NCBI RefSeq assembly: GCF_002087335.1
Contig: NZ_MWVJ01000007.1
Coordinates: 1 to 64,000, forward strand
Reading direction: 5' to 3'
Length of the DNA stretch: 64,000 bases
Source: Pseudophaeobacter leonis
Lineage (GTDB): Bacteria > Pseudomonadota > Alphaproteobacteria > Rhodobacterales > Rhodobacteraceae
Numbering within the stretch: the stretch's first letter is position 1; each line of letters opens with the position of its first letter. This document shows positions 18,436 to 29,139 of this stretch, piece after piece. The notes beneath the pieces are model-generated. The model had not been told where the DNA came from, searched no databases, and saw only the letters and a list, made by a program, of their open reading frames with translations. Both the position numbers and the translations under genes were made by a program.

Positions 18436-18618
18436 CTATGGCTCATTCACTAGAATCAAGGGCACGCGAGCGCCATCAAAGACGAGTTTTCCTTGGTCTG
18501 GAAAATTGACAGTAATTTTGCCCCCTGCGTTGGACTGGACCTGTCCTGGTCCCCAATCAGGATGATCCGGGTGCAGCACGCGCATACCTGGGGCAAGAAA
18601 AGCATTGAGGTCGATCAT
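18436..18618 (-). CDS. DUF3553 domain-containing small protein
   Basis: A 60-residue protein built around a DUF3553-like beta-rich core (MRVLHPDHPDWGPGQVQSN, then GKITVNFPDQGK), resembling the small CarD/UvrD-C-type barrels. Function unknown. The start at 18618 (MIDLNAF) gives exactly the domain; a longer reading to 18699 runs into the chpT coding sequence on the opposite strand. The two genes are divergent with only 27 bp between start codons, so their promoters must interleave or lie within each other. Confidence 0.75.
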   Translation of the reverse strand: MIDLNAFLAPGMRVLHPDHPDWGPGQVQSNAGGKITVNFPDQGKLVFDGARVPLILVNEP

Positions 18619-18645
18619 TGAGATGGCCCAATTCGGAGGAATGTT

Positions 18646-19245
18646 ATGGCCGTAGATACCGCTAATTTGGCCGCTTTGATAGGGTCGAGGATCTGTCACG
18701 ATCTGATCAGCCCTGTTGGCGCCATCAACAACGGGTTAGAACTGCTTGGAATGTCAGGCACAATGGCTGGACCCGAGCTGGAACTGATTTCAGACAGCGT
18801 GCTGAACGCCAATGCCCGCATCCGGTTTTTCCGCGTGGCCTTTGGCGCCGCAGGCGACCAGCAGATGGGGCGCGCCGAGGTACTCTCGGTGCTGGACGAT
18901 ATCAGCAAGGGCGGCCGGATGAAGTTCCAATGGGATCCTTCTATGGCGGGCAGTAACCGGAGCGACGTGCGCATGGCCTTTCTCGCAGCGCTGTGTTTGG
19001 AAACGGCCCTGCCCTATGGCGGTCTTGTCAAAATATCCTGCGAGGACGGCAAATGGACTGTGACCGGCGAAGGTCGCAAGGTGAATGTTGACGACGCTTT
19101 GTGGGGCTATTTAGACGGAAGCGATGCGACTGCAACCGTCACGCCGGCCCTGGTCCAATTCGCGATGCTGCCGGCCGCCGCGCAGGAAGCAGACCGCAAA
19201 GTCTTTTACGACCATACCCTGGAAAAAATCACCCTTCAGTTTTAA
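18646..19245 (+). CDS. chpT: Histidine phosphotransferase ChpT
   Basis: A 199-residue ChpT, the phosphotransfer protein that relays phosphate from the CckA hybrid kinase to the response regulators CtrA and CpdR. The phosphorylated histidine is His18 in RICHDLISPVGAINNG; a degenerate ATP-lid-like domain follows. A GGAGG ribosome site is six bases before the start. Its kinase partner cckA lies in the same window (59133-61443), 40 kb away. A strong terminator follows the gene. Confidence 0.93.
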   Translation: MAVDTANLAALIGSRICHDLISPVGAINNGLELLGMSGTMAGPELELISDSVLNANARIRFFRVAFGAAGDQQMGRAEVLSVLDDISKGGRMKFQWDPSMAGSNRSDVRMAFLAALCLETALPYGGLVKISCEDGKWTVTGEGRKVNVDDALWGYLDGSDATATVTPALVQFAMLPAAAQEADRKVFYDHTLEKITLQF

Positions 19246-19274
19246 GAACTGCTGTTAAGGTGCTGTAATAAATA

Positions 19275-19303
19275 AAAACCCCGCCATGTTGTGCGGGGTT
19301 TTT
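19275..19303. terminator. Bidirectional intrinsic terminator after chpT
   Basis: AAAACCCCGC pairs with GCGGGGTTTT across an 8-base loop, followed by T residues on the plus strand and by TTTTTATTTATT on the minus strand. It can end chpT transcripts and also transcripts leaving proA. Confidence 0.9.
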
Positions 19304-19368
19304 GCTTGTTTATGGCGAGGTCGAGCCCAATCCCAAATCGGGTCCTAAACCCGGCCCTGACTTCGGAC

Positions 19369-20634
19369 CTAGCTTCTGACTGTGCCGTCTCCCCGGGCCA
19401 AATACTTTAAGCTCGTCAGCTGTGCCGCGCCAACCGGTCCGCGTGCGTGCATCTTACCGGTGGCAATTCCGATCTCAGCCCCCATGCCAAATTCGCCGCC
19501 ATCGGCAAATTGGGTCGAGGCATTGTGCATCAGGATCGCACTGTCCAGCTCGGTGAAAAACTGGGTTACGGCGGCTTCGTCCTCGGTGATGATGCAGTCC
19601 GTATGCTGCGAGTGGTATCTGCGAATATGTTCGATTGCTGCCGCGATATCGGCGACGGGCTTTGCGGCAATCACCCTATCCAGGAACTCTTTGCCCCAAT
19701 CCTCCTCGCAGGCAGGCTGCATGTCAGCTGGGCCAACCAGACCGGCGGCGGCGTGAATTTCCACCCCGGCGGCGGCCAGAGCGTTTAGCACATCACGGCC
19801 GATCGTCTCGACAATACCCTGATGGATCAGCAGGCATTCCGCCGCGCCACATATTCCGGTCCGGCGGGTTTTAGCGTTCAGAACCACCTCAAGTGCCTTT
19901 TTCCGATCCGCCGCTTTATCCAGGTAGATATGCACGATGCCTTCGAGATGGGCAAAAACAGGCACCCGGGCTTCGCGCTGCACCAGCCCCACCAGCCCCT
20001 TGCCGCCGCGCGGCACGATGACATCGACGTAGTCCGTCATGACCAACAGCTCTTGCACCGCAGCGCGATCGCGGGTGGGGATCAGCTGGACCGCGTCTTC
20101 AGGCAGGTTCGCGTCTCGCAACCCCTGCACCAGACAGGCATGAATGACCTGACTCGAGTGAAAACTCTCGGAGCCGCCGCGCAGGATCACGGCATTGCCG
20201 GATTTGAGGCATAGCGCACCCGCATCTGCGGTCACATTGGGACGGCTTTCATAGATCACGCCGATCACACCAAGCGGCGTTCTCACCCGCTGGATTTTCA
20301 ACCCGGTGGGCTGCTCCCATTCCGCCAGCACCTCACCCACCGGATCTGCCTGCTCGGCCACGGCGCGCAGACCATCAACGATGCCCTGAATGCGGGCCTC
20401 GTCCAGCATCAAGCGATCCATCATGGCCGGCGACAGATCTTTTGAGCGGCCATACTCAAGATCCAGTTTATTGGCCGCGATAATCTCAGCCCGGCGGGCC
20501 CAGACCGCGTCCGCTGCGCCAATCAGGGCTGCATGTTTGCGTTCTGCACTGGCTGTTGCCACGATTTGCGCCGCGTGTTTTGCACGGATGCCAAGGTCCG
20601 CCATCAATGCGGGGATGTTTTGAATGTCGTTCAT
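19369..20634 (-). CDS. proA: Glutamate-5-semialdehyde dehydrogenase
   Basis: A 421-residue gamma-glutamyl phosphate reductase, the second step of proline synthesis. It shows the cofactor region [16 protein letters not shown], the substrate-binding [13 protein letters not shown], and the active-site cysteine in [13 protein letters not shown]. The start MNDIQN at 20634 is chosen because the longer frame to 20730 is a low-complexity intergenic reading. It follows proB after about 140 bp of repeat-rich spacer (variants of GGCCGGT and AGTCTGTAAGTC) in an obgE-proB-proA order common in Rhodobacterales. Confidence 0.96.
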   Translation of the reverse strand: MNDIQNIPALMADLGIRAKHAAQIVATASAERKHAALIGAADAVWARRAEIIAANKLDLEYGRSKDLSPAMMDRLMLDEARIQGIVDGLRAVAEQADPVGEVLAEWEQPTGLKIQRVRTPLGVIGVIYESRPNVTADAGALCLKSGNAVILRGGSESFHSSQVIHACLVQGLRDANLPEDAVQLIPTRDRAAVQELLVMTDYVDVIVPRGGKGLVGLVQREARVPVFAHLEGIVHIYLDKAADRKKALEVVLNAKTRRTGICGAAECLLIHQGIVETIGRDVLNALAAAGVEIHAAAGLVGPADMQPACEEDWGKEFLDRVIAAKPVADIAAAIEHIRRYHSQHTDCIITEDEAAVTQFFTELDSAILMHNASTQFADGGEFGMGAEIGIATGKMHARGPVGAAQLTSLKYLARGDGTVRS

Positions 20635-20776
20635 ACGTTTCAGAGCCTTTGATGATCTTGGCTGGAGCCGCCCGGTCGGTAAGTCTGTAAGTCGGCCTGT
20701 CGCCCGGTGGGCCTGCCGGCCAGTCGCCACAAGATAGCGACAAGCGGCACAAGGTTTCCAGCACCAAGTAGAGGGA

Positions 20777-23002
<2,226 letters not shown>

Positions 23003-23047
23003 TCTATGTCTGCGGATTGCCTTACCTGAAAGCGCGGGCCGCGCCAA

Positions 23048-23584
23048 TCACAGTTTTCGGCTATAGGTCCATGTAGGAACATTTGCATTGCGGCTCACCG
23101 AAAAGGTCTCGGCATCCCCGAGGTATTCAAAGCCGGAATGGATCATCACACGCGCCGAGGCCGGGTTGTCCTGAAACACCGTGGCAAACATGGCGGCGTT
23201 TTTAAGCGGGTTGGCCGTGACCAGGGCCTCAAGCGCCTCGGAGGCCAGACCAGTGTTCCAAAACAACGGCACAATCCAAAAGCTGACCTCGGACTGGTTG
23301 CGATCCATCCGCTTCAGACTGATGATCCCTTTCAGCTCATCGCCATCATCCGGGGTACCATCAATGGCCCAGATGTCTTCCTCACGTTCAGACGCCTTCG
23401 CCCGGGCGACAAAAGCCTCGACTGCACCGGGGGGCATGGGATGCGGAATAGAGCTGGTCATGCGCGCCACCCGCTCATCGCCGGTGTAAAGCGCAATGAG
23501 ACCACTGTCGGAGTCCCGCAGCGGACGTAGCACAAATCGGCTGGTTTCTATTACCGGCTGATTGTTCACAAGATCCAGGCTCAT
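23048..23584 (-). CDS. GNAT family N-acetyltransferase (RimJ/RimL type)
   Basis: A 178-residue acetyltransferase. It has the RimJ/RimL-style N-terminus (TSRFVLRPLRDSDSG), the beta4 strand segment SEVSFWIVPLFWNTGLASEA corresponding to the acetyl-CoA region, and the NPASARVMIHSGFEYLG motif near the C-terminus. The usual Q/R-x-x-G-x-G/A is degenerate. The substrate is unknown; RimJ/L relatives modify ribosomal protein N-termini, and this gene lies between rpmA and obgE, both ribosome-related, which is suggestive only. Confidence 0.87.
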   Translation of the reverse strand: MSLDLVNNQPVIETSRFVLRPLRDSDSGLIALYTGDERVARMTSSIPHPMPPGAVEAFVARAKASEREEDIWAIDGTPDDGDELKGIISLKRMDRNQSEVSFWIVPLFWNTGLASEALEALVTANPLKNAAMFATVFQDNPASARVMIHSGFEYLGDAETFSVSRNANVPTWTYSRKL

Positions 23585-23773
23585 ATCTCTGCTCCTTTTC
23601 GCAAAGAGGTCGAAGAAGATGGCTCACTCAAGAGGAGGGCAAGAGGAACTGGGGCTGGACAAGAAGGCCGCCTCGAACGCGAAGAGCCCTTTCCAAACCT
23701 GCCCCGGAAGGGGCGATACCAGTTTCGTGCCAAGAAACCATTGAAAATACATATTGCTGCGCAAAGCTGGCGC

Positions 23774-23807
23774 AAAAAGAAAAGGGGACCGGCAGTTGCC
23801 GATCCCC
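23774..23807 (-). terminator. Intrinsic terminator of rplU-rpmA
   Basis: On the minus strand GGGGATCGGCA pairs with TGCCGGTCCCC (one mismatch, short loop), followed by TTTTCTTTTT. It lies 28 bp after the rpmA stop. Confidence 0.9.
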
Positions 23808-23834
23808 TCGTTGTTTAAAACCTTGCGGGTCGGT

Positions 23835-24104
23835 TTACTCAGCGGCCTCCGCCACTGGGAGAACCGATACAAAGGTGCGGCCTTTCAGGCCTTTGTGGAA
23901 GGTGACCGCACCATCAGAGGTTGCAAAAATCGTGTGATCTTTGCCAAGACCTACGCCCTCACCCGGCCAAAACTTGGTGCCGCGCTGACGAATGATGATG
24001 TTGCCTGCGATGGCCGCCTGGCCACCATAGAGTTTCACGCCGAGGCGGCGACCCGCTGAGTCGCGGCCGTTACGGGAGGAACCACCAGCTTTTTTATGTG
24101 CCAT
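23835..24104 (-). CDS. rpmA: 50S ribosomal protein L27
   Basis: An 89-residue L27 with the invariant N-terminus [16 protein letters not shown] and the core [15 protein letters not shown] then [10 protein letters not shown]27 reaches the peptidyl-transferase centre. Unlike Firmicutes L27 it has no cleavable leader. The gene is 11 bp downstream of rplU and is followed by a strong terminator. Confidence 0.98.
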   Translation of the reverse strand: MAHKKAGGSSRNGRDSAGRRLGVKLYGGQAAIAGNIIIRQRGTKFWPGEGVGLGKDHTIFATSDGAVTFHKGLKGRTFVSVLPVAEAAE

Positions 24105-24115
24105 TCTGTCTCTCC

Positions 24116-24667
24116 TTAGCCTTTAGCCAGATCTTTGGCCTGTGCAACCCATTCGGGTTTCACTTTGACCGCGTCAATACCAGCAATGTCGTCAGCAGAC
24201 AAGGCTGCGATCTGGGCAAAGCTTGTTAGACCAGCCTCAACCAGCTTTTTGGAGGCGGCGGGGCCTACACCTGTCAGCTGAGTGAGATCGTCTGCGCCAG
24301 CGGCTGCTGCCGGAGCGGCCTTTGGGGCGACTTTAGGAGCTGCTTTGGTTGCACCCGATGCCAGGATCTCAGTGATCTTGGCCAGGGTCAGCTTCTGACG
24401 GTGGCCTTTGGTGCGCTTGGAAGAGTGCTTCCGGCGACGCTTCACAAAGTGAATGAGCTTTTCGCCTTTGATCTGGTCGATCACTTCTGCTTTAACAGCA
24501 GCGCCATCTACCAAAGGAGCGCCAACAACAGGTGTGTCACCACCAAGCATCAGAACTTCGTCGAACTGGATTGTTTCGCCAGCATCAGCAGCCAATTTTT
24601 CAATGCGGAGGATATCACCCGCCTGAACTTTGTACTGCTTGCCGCCAGTCTTGAGGACCGCAAACAT
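24116..24667 (-). CDS. rplU: 50S ribosomal protein L21 with C-terminal helix-hairpin-helix extension
   Basis: A 183-residue L21. Residues 1-102 are the ribosomal domain ([18 protein letters not shown], then [20 protein letters not shown]). A linker rich in Ala-Pro-Lys (about 108-125) leads to a C-terminal helix-hairpin-helix domain ([18 protein letters not shown] and a second hairpin near the end). Standard L21 is about 103 residues; the extension is seen in many alphaproteobacteria. The start at 24667 is fixed by the conserved MFAV; the longer reading to 24925 covers the leader. rpmA follows by 11 bp. Confidence 0.95.
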   Translation of the reverse strand: MFAVLKTGGKQYKVQAGDILRIEKLAADAGETIQFDEVLMLGGDTPVVGAPLVDGAAVKAEVIDQIKGEKLIHFVKRRRKHSSKRTKGHRQKLTLAKITEILASGATKAAPKVAPKAAPAAAAGADDLTQLTGVGPAASKKLVEAGLTSFAQIAALSADDIAGIDAVKVKPEWVAQAKDLAKG

Positions 24668-24969
24668 ATGCGTGTTTCCTTTATCAACCGCGTCCTTTGG
24701 TCCCCAGATCAGGGCGTTTCGGCCAAAAAGGCCACCTCGAACAGCGCGTCCCGTCAGGGGACGTATTACAAAATTAACCCGGCACAGAGAATCCGGGCCG
24801 GGATGGCGCATTTGTCTCATAATGCTGGTGGCTGTCAACCCTGCACAGGAGAAGAAACAACCAAGAAACCACGCAGCCTCTGCCCTATATGATCTTGGAT
24901 ACCTTTCGCAGCACCGGTTCTGCAAGACACGCGCCTTAAAGTAAGAGAGGCTCTCTATGGAGAACTGGT
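24668..24969 (-). promoter_or_regulatory. Upstream region of rplU-rpmA
   Basis: About 300 bp without a gene. On the minus strand a TTGACA (24838-24833) could be the -35 box of the rplU promoter; a hairpin CGTCCC/GGGACG and a GGCC-AAAAA-GGCC stem lie between it and rplU. A regulatory 5' leader is plausible but I recognise no known ribosomal-protein leader. Confidence 0.35.
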
Positions 24970-25821
24970 TCAGATATCCTCGCCCTGCCCCAGTTCCTTC
25001 ATGCGAAAAGCAAGTTCTTCAAAGCGGTTGGCAGTGATTTCAAACTGCACGGCGTTCAGTAGCTCATAGACGCGTTGCATCAAGGGCGTTTCCAGCGCTT
25101 CGACATATAATTCCAGATCGGTATCGCTGAAACCCTGATAGGTATACGCAGAGGCCGCCAGACTGGAGGCCCGCATAGACATGCGCATCTCAGGCTCCTG
25201 TTCCCGTTGCAACGCCCGCAAGCCCGGCGCATCCAGTTGCAACTCGATGATGCCCGCAGCACTGGCTGCCATCAAAAAGCGAAACTGGATCTCCTGCACT
25301 GATTTTAGCCCGGATCCCGCCGCGTCAATCGCCTGTCCCATCCGCTGATACAGCGCAAGACGCGCGCTGCCGGATTTAACCAGGTCTGCAATAATGCGCT
25401 GTCCCGCGATCTGCTTGATCTCACCCTCTTCTACCAGATGCGCTGCATTTTCGGCCGCCACCAGGCGTTGACCCAAATCACTGGCATAAAACTGCGCCGC
25501 ATGGCCAAGGGCGTCATCCTCAAGTGTCTCGGTCAGGATCTCAAGCGCGATATCGCGCATTTTACTTTTGTCAAAAACACTGCGCGACAAGCGGGTCCAG
25601 TCAGAGCCAAAATCACTTGCAGACAAGCCCAACATGTTTGGTGCGTCGCTAGCCGAGAGGGCGATACTGTCCAGGGCAACATCAAAGCCCGTCACCTCAA
25701 GAAAGGCCTCAATCTTGCTGCGGTCGGCCGCCTGAGCAAAAGATGGCAGGACCAGCGCGACAAAGCCACATGCAACCAGGGCCCGCGCCAGAAGGAAAAA
25801 TCGTTTTGAAAGCTGTCTCAT
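24970..25821 (-). CDS. DUF2059 domain-containing periplasmic protein
   Basis: A 283-residue exported protein. The N-terminus has basic residues, a hydrophobic stretch (about 9-28) and a likely cleavage after AQA at 29-31, so it is probably periplasmic. The DUF2059-type helical region includes FYASDLGQRLVAAENAA; the rest is predicted mostly alpha-helical. No catalytic motif was found. It is a single gene with a tRNA-Ser upstream on the opposite strand. Function unknown. Confidence 0.78.
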   Translation of the reverse strand: MRQLSKRFFLLARALVACGFVALVLPSFAQAADRSKIEAFLEVTGFDVALDSIALSASDAPNMLGLSASDFGSDWTRLSRSVFDKSKMRDIALEILTETLEDDALGHAAQFYASDLGQRLVAAENAAHLVEEGEIKQIAGQRIIADLVKSGSARLALYQRMGQAIDAAGSGLKSVQEIQFRFLMAASAAGIIELQLDAPGLRALQREQEPEMRMSMRASSLAASAYTYQGFSDTDLELYVEALETPLMQRVYELLNAVQFEITANRFEELAFRMKELGQGEDI

Positions 25822-25943
25822 ATCTGAAACCTAGGGGAAAACTCCGACCAAACAATGAAAAAATGAGTTTCTCATGAGAAGTTGAAAAACCCTCTTGCGT
25901 CGCACCGCGTTCAGCCTTAGACGCTCCACCACCAGACCCCCGC

Positions 25944-26033
25944 GGAGAGGTGCCGGAGTGGTCGAACGGGGCGGTCTCGAAAACCGTTGAGCCTTCACGG
26001 GTTCCCAGGGTTCGAATCCCTGTCTCTCCGCCA
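25944..26033 (+). tRNA. tRNA-Ser(CGA)
   Basis: A 90 nt serine tRNA with encoded CCA. Acceptor stem GGAGAGG/TCTCTCC, D-stem CCG/CGG, anticodon stem CGGT/ACCG with loop CTCGAAA (anticodon CGA at 25978-25980), a long variable arm typical of tRNA-Ser, and T-arm CAGGG-TTCGAAT-CCCTG. It reads UCG. The 3' side is followed by non-coding DNA with an integrase tail, suggesting past use as an attachment site. Confidence 0.97.
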
Positions 26034-26813
26034 CTTAAACCCAAGTTTTTTAATGTTTTTCATTAGCTTGGGTGCCTTCTTGAGACAATTCACTGAGCCT
26101 AACCCACACTTCAACCCATGCTTCGCTATCTTGTGGAACTCCCCAACTAGCGCCGCATCACTCACGTATGATGGCGGTAGGAACGTTCGACAGCCGTGCC
26201 CATAGCATGAGAAAGGGCCAATTCCGCAAGGTCGCGGTCATAGGCATTCGCACCGCACCAATCGCGGAAGGTGCTGCGGCAAGTGCTTGGCGTTCACGGA
26301 CAAGCCTCTTGTCGAAACGCCAGGACACGAGATCGCACTTGCGCGGGGGCCTGTTGAGAATGACGACACAGACTACGGCTTGCTGCATGTAGCGGCGGTG
26401 GGCAGAACTCTGCGCCGGTAATTTTTGGGCGCGCGCCCCCAGATCTTCGATCCTGTCCGCGACAGAGCATATCCGCCTTTTTCCATCCAGGCAGATAGCA
26501 TTTCATATTTGGTCTTGTCCGCCAACGCGGCTTGGTCCCGGAGGTCGCTTAAGATGAACCCATGGCAGTCAGACCCTCGTCCATTGATCCTCCCCCACCG
26601 AACCGGTCCGCCCCTATTGTTAGGAAACGGAGGATCAAAGATGGGAAACAATCGGCTCCAGCAGGAGAATGATCGACTACCCCGGATGGTACCGGACCTG
26701 ACGCCAGACTAGCTCACCCTACCGGAGGCCGCACGGGTATGTGCTCTAGATACTCTCAGGAAACCTCAGTCTATAGCCATCGCCACAGTCTGTGGTTTTA
26801 GGCATCAAGCGTT
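26034..26813. other. Decayed, non-coding interval next to tRNA-Ser
   Basis: About 780 bp with only short, mutually contradictory frames. One stretch (26162-26275) matches an integrase C-terminus. The rest (26276-26790) contains small frames on both strands with no recognisable protein. Composition and lack of genes contrast with the dense coding around it, consistent with the scar of an excised or eroded genomic island. Confidence 0.6.
26162..26275 (-). pseudogene. Remnant of a P4-type tyrosine recombinase (integrase) C-terminus
   Basis: In one minus-strand frame the 37 codons read STFRDWCGANAYDRD, then LAELALSHAMGTAVERSYRH and a stop. The S-T-F-R-D-W block, the L-A-L-x-H segment with the box-II-type histidine and the E-x-S-Y-R ending with the candidate catalytic tyrosine match the end of phage P4-family integrases. 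The upstream frame is closed by a stop about seven codons before, and no N-terminal half is present. It lies 129 bp from the 3' end of tRNA-Ser, the normal site for such enzymes. Confidence 0.65.
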
Positions 26814-26826
26814 TTAGGCATCAAGC
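26795..26826. repeat. Perfect 16 bp tandem duplication spanning the HNH gene's stop
   Basis: GTTTTAGGCATCAAGC is repeated twice head to tail. One copy contains the last codons and the TAA stop of the HNH gene, so the gene end has been duplicated into the intergenic DNA. Confidence 0.8.
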
Positions 26827-27398
26827 TCTGTGTCCCAGTAAAGAAAGTCCATCCAACTGTCGTGCAAATGATTGGGAGGGAATTTACGTCCGGTGTTGCG
26901 CAGCTCTTCGGCTCCTGGACGCCGGGGAGATTTCCGCAGAGACATTCCCAGGAGATGAAGCGATTTGGACCCCTTCTTCAAATTGCAGGGCGAACAGGCT
27001 GCCACCACGTTTTCCCAGCTGGTGATCCCGCCAGCCGCGCGTGGCACCACATGGTCAAAGGTCAGATCGCCCCGTGCGCCGCAGTACTGACAGCAAAACT
27101 CGTCGCGCAAAAATAAATTAAAGCGCGTGAAGGCCACGCGCTTTTGAGGTTTTACATAGTCTTTCAGAACCACAACGGAGGGTATTCGGATCTCCGTACT
27201 GGGGCTATGCACGACCGCATCATATTCCGCCAGAATATCCACCCGGTCCAGCCAGGCTGCTTTGACAGCGTCCTGCCAGCTCCACAATGAGAGAGGGTAA
27301 TATGACAAGGGGCGGTAGTCCGCATTGAGAACCAGTGCAGGATGCTGTTTCAACACCCCGGGATCCCTCACAAATTCAGTTCTGAAATCGCCGTCCAT
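26814..27398 (-). CDS. HNH endonuclease family protein
   Basis: A 194-residue protein with a zinc-finger-type HNH centre: the paired cysteines CCQYCGARGDLTFDHVVPRA, then the asparagine/histidine part GGITSWENVVAACSPCNLKKG. All four zinc-type cysteines and the catalytic D-H are present. Many such stand-alone HNH proteins are conserved in alphaproteobacteria with unknown targets. It is the first intact gene after the decayed tRNA-Ser interval; its stop lies within a 16 bp tandem duplication. Confidence 0.85.
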   Translation of the reverse strand: MDGDFRTEFVRDPGVLKQHPALVLNADYRPLSYYPLSLWSWQDAVKAAWLDRVDILAEYDAVVHSPSTEIRIPSVVVLKDYVKPQKRVAFTRFNLFLRDEFCCQYCGARGDLTFDHVVPRAAGGITSWENVVAACSPCNLKKGSKSLHLLGMSLRKSPRRPGAEELRNTGRKFPPNHLHDSWMDFLYWDTELDA

Positions 27399-27540
27399 AA
27401 TGCTACGTCTTCCTCACCCTGTCTGCCTGTCTTTGGCACCAGAGCGGGGAACCCGCCCCAGCATATGTTTAACTATATATCGTGGTTTACGTCTGACAAG
27501 CCCCGGCCTGCCGCAGGATATCTCCTGATCGCTAGCATCC

Positions 27541-27613
27541 GCCCATGACGGGCCCATGACAGGCCTGTGACAGACCCGCGACAGGCCATCGATAGGCCAG
27601 CGTCAGGCCTGAG
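27541..27613. repeat. Imperfect GACAGGCC-type repeats
   Basis: Between the HNH gene and the pseudouridine synthase a 70 bp stretch repeats short units: CATGACGGGC, CATGACAGGC, TGTGACAGAC, GCGACAGGC, ATCGATAGGC, GCGTCAGGC. This looks like a degenerate 10-12 bp tandem repeat. No function is apparent. Confidence 0.5.
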
Positions 27614-27680
27614 GCGGAGAAACGGGCGTTGCCCAAAACCCTGACTTGTCAGCGTCGGTCTGGCTGCCTATTGCTGCCTG

Positions 27681-28397
27681 ATGACTCGCCTTATCCGCTT
27701 TAACAAACCCTATGATTTTCTGCCCCAGTTTACCGATTCCGGGAGCGAAGGCAGTGCGCGCAAGACGTTGAGCGCCTATATCGACTGCCCCGGCGTCTAT
27801 CCTGCGGGCCGGCTGGATCGCGACAGCGAGGGCTTGATGCTGCTGACCGACACAGGCCCCCTGCAGGCCTGGATCAGCGACCCGCAGCACAAAATGGCCA
27901 AAACCTACTGGGTTCAACTCGAAGGCCAGCCGGATACTGCGGCTCTCACAGCCCTGTCAGAGGGGGTTGAGCTAAAAGACGGGCGCACCCGTGCGGCCAA
28001 GGCGCAGATGATGCCAGAGCCAGAGGGGCTATGGGCCCGTACACCGCCGATACGAGAGCGGAAATCCATCCCAACCAGCTGGATCTCACTGACGTTACAA
28101 GAAGGCAAGAACCGCCAGGTGCGCAGAATGACGGCTGCGGTTGGCTTTCCAACACTGCGCCTCATCCGCTACAGCATTGGGGCCTGGACGCTCAACGGGT
28201 TGGCGCAAGGCAGCTGGGAAGATCTGGAGCCTCCCACAATACCGGCCCGGGCAAAACCATCGCAATTGCCAAACCGACAGGCCATTGCGCGCCGCGCATC
28301 CGCCAAGGCGGCAGAGGAAAAAACCGCCAAGGCAGCTGAATTTCGCAAAACGGGCGGCAAAAAGCGCCCCTCAAAGAGCAAGCGGCGCAAAGACTGA
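27681..28397 (+). CDS. 23S rRNA pseudouridine synthase, RluE/RsuA family
   Basis: A 238-residue pseudouridine synthase lacking an S4 domain, like RluE. The catalytic motif [14 protein letters not shown] contains the nucleophilic Asp; KTYWVQLEG and [20 protein letters not shown] are further family blocks. A lysine/alanine-rich tail (about 195-238) probably binds RNA. RluE modifies U2457 of E. coli 23S rRNA; the target here is inferred from family. It converges on a carboxylesterase gene across a bidirectional hairpin. Confidence 0.9.
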   Translation: MTRLIRFNKPYDFLPQFTDSGSEGSARKTLSAYIDCPGVYPAGRLDRDSEGLMLLTDTGPLQAWISDPQHKMAKTYWVQLEGQPDTAALTALSEGVELKDGRTRAAKAQMMPEPEGLWARTPPIRERKSIPTSWISLTLQEGKNRQVRRMTAAVGFPTLRLIRYSIGAWTLNGLAQGSWEDLEPPTIPARAKPSQLPNRQAIARRASAKAAEEKTAKAAEFRKTGGKKRPSKSKRRKD

Positions 28398-28427
28398 CAA
28401 ATGTCACAGCGCCACCGAGGGCAGGTC

Positions 28428-28466
28428 GCCTCCTCAGGATCTAAAAGTGGTCAGATCCGAGGAGGC
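28428..28466. terminator. Hairpin between convergent genes
   Basis: GCCTCCTCAGGATCT pairs with AGATCCGAGGAGGC across a 10-base loop (one bulged base). It lies between the stops of the pseudouridine synthase and the carboxylesterase. No T-run follows, so termination may depend on Rho. Confidence 0.55.
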
Positions 28467-28473
28467 ATCTGTG

Positions 28474-29139
28474 TCAGAGGCCGAGCTTGTCGCGCATAAA
28501 CGCCAGCGCAACACTCAACCCATCCGGGGCGATGCCGTGGCCAGTGCCCTTCATAATATGGGCAAAGACGTCCTTGAACCCGGCTTCACCCAGGGTTTCA
28601 GCTGCTTCGGGCAGGGATTGTGGTGGCACCACATCATCGGCGTCGCCATGCACCAAAAGGATCGGCATCCGGCTGACGACCTCATCCTTAAACGTGTCAG
28701 GTGACAAGAGTCGGCCCGAGAAGGCGACAATCCCGGCCACGGCATCCTCGCGGCGGGGCGCGACATGCAGGCTCATCATGGTGCCCTGTGAAAAACCAAA
28801 GAGCACAACCTGCTCTGGCAGCACATCTTCGTCCACCATCAGCGCGTCAAGAAAGGCGTTGAGGTCTTCTACGGCGGCATTCATCCCCCGCATGCTTTCT
28901 TCCTCAGAAGATCCATCAATCCAGGGGATCGGAAACCACTGGTAGCCCATGGGCGAGCCGACGCAGTTTTCCGGCGCATCGGGCGCCACAAACAGCGTGT
29001 CCTGAAGGTGTTCACCCAACGGGTCGGCAAGCCCCAAAAGATCGGCGCCATTGGCGCCATAGCCATGCAAAAACACCACAATCGAGCGGGTTACCCCGGA
29101 GAGCGGCTCTTTGCGGTCTGCTTTCAGTACACGAGTCAT
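28474..29139 (-). CDS. Alpha/beta hydrolase, phospholipase/carboxylesterase family
   Basis: A 221-residue esterase of the YpfH/carboxylesterase 2 family. The oxyanion loop is FLHGYGANGAD, the nucleophile elbow is G-F-S-Q-G, and the acid/histidine lie in VHGDADDVVPP and KGTGHGIAPDG. No signal peptide, so cytoplasmic. It overlaps the DNA glycosylase stop by 4 bp (ATGA); in this order the glycosylase is upstream and the two are translationally coupled. Confidence 0.88.
   Translation of the reverse strand: MTRVLKADRKEPLSGVTRSIVVFLHGYGANGADLLGLADPLGEHLQDTLFVAPDAPENCVGSPMGYQWFPIPWIDGSSEEESMRGMNAAVEDLNAFLDALMVDEDVLPEQVVLFGFSQGTMMSLHVAPRREDAVAGIVAFSGRLLSPDTFKDEVVSRMPILLVHGDADDVVPPQSLPEAAETLGEAGFKDVFAHIMKGTGHGIAPDGLSVALAFMRDKLGL

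Noticed and set aside
26276-26790. Transposase gene in the decayed interval
   Set aside because: Short frames have no catalytic triad, no inverted terminal repeats were found, and similarity could not be supported.
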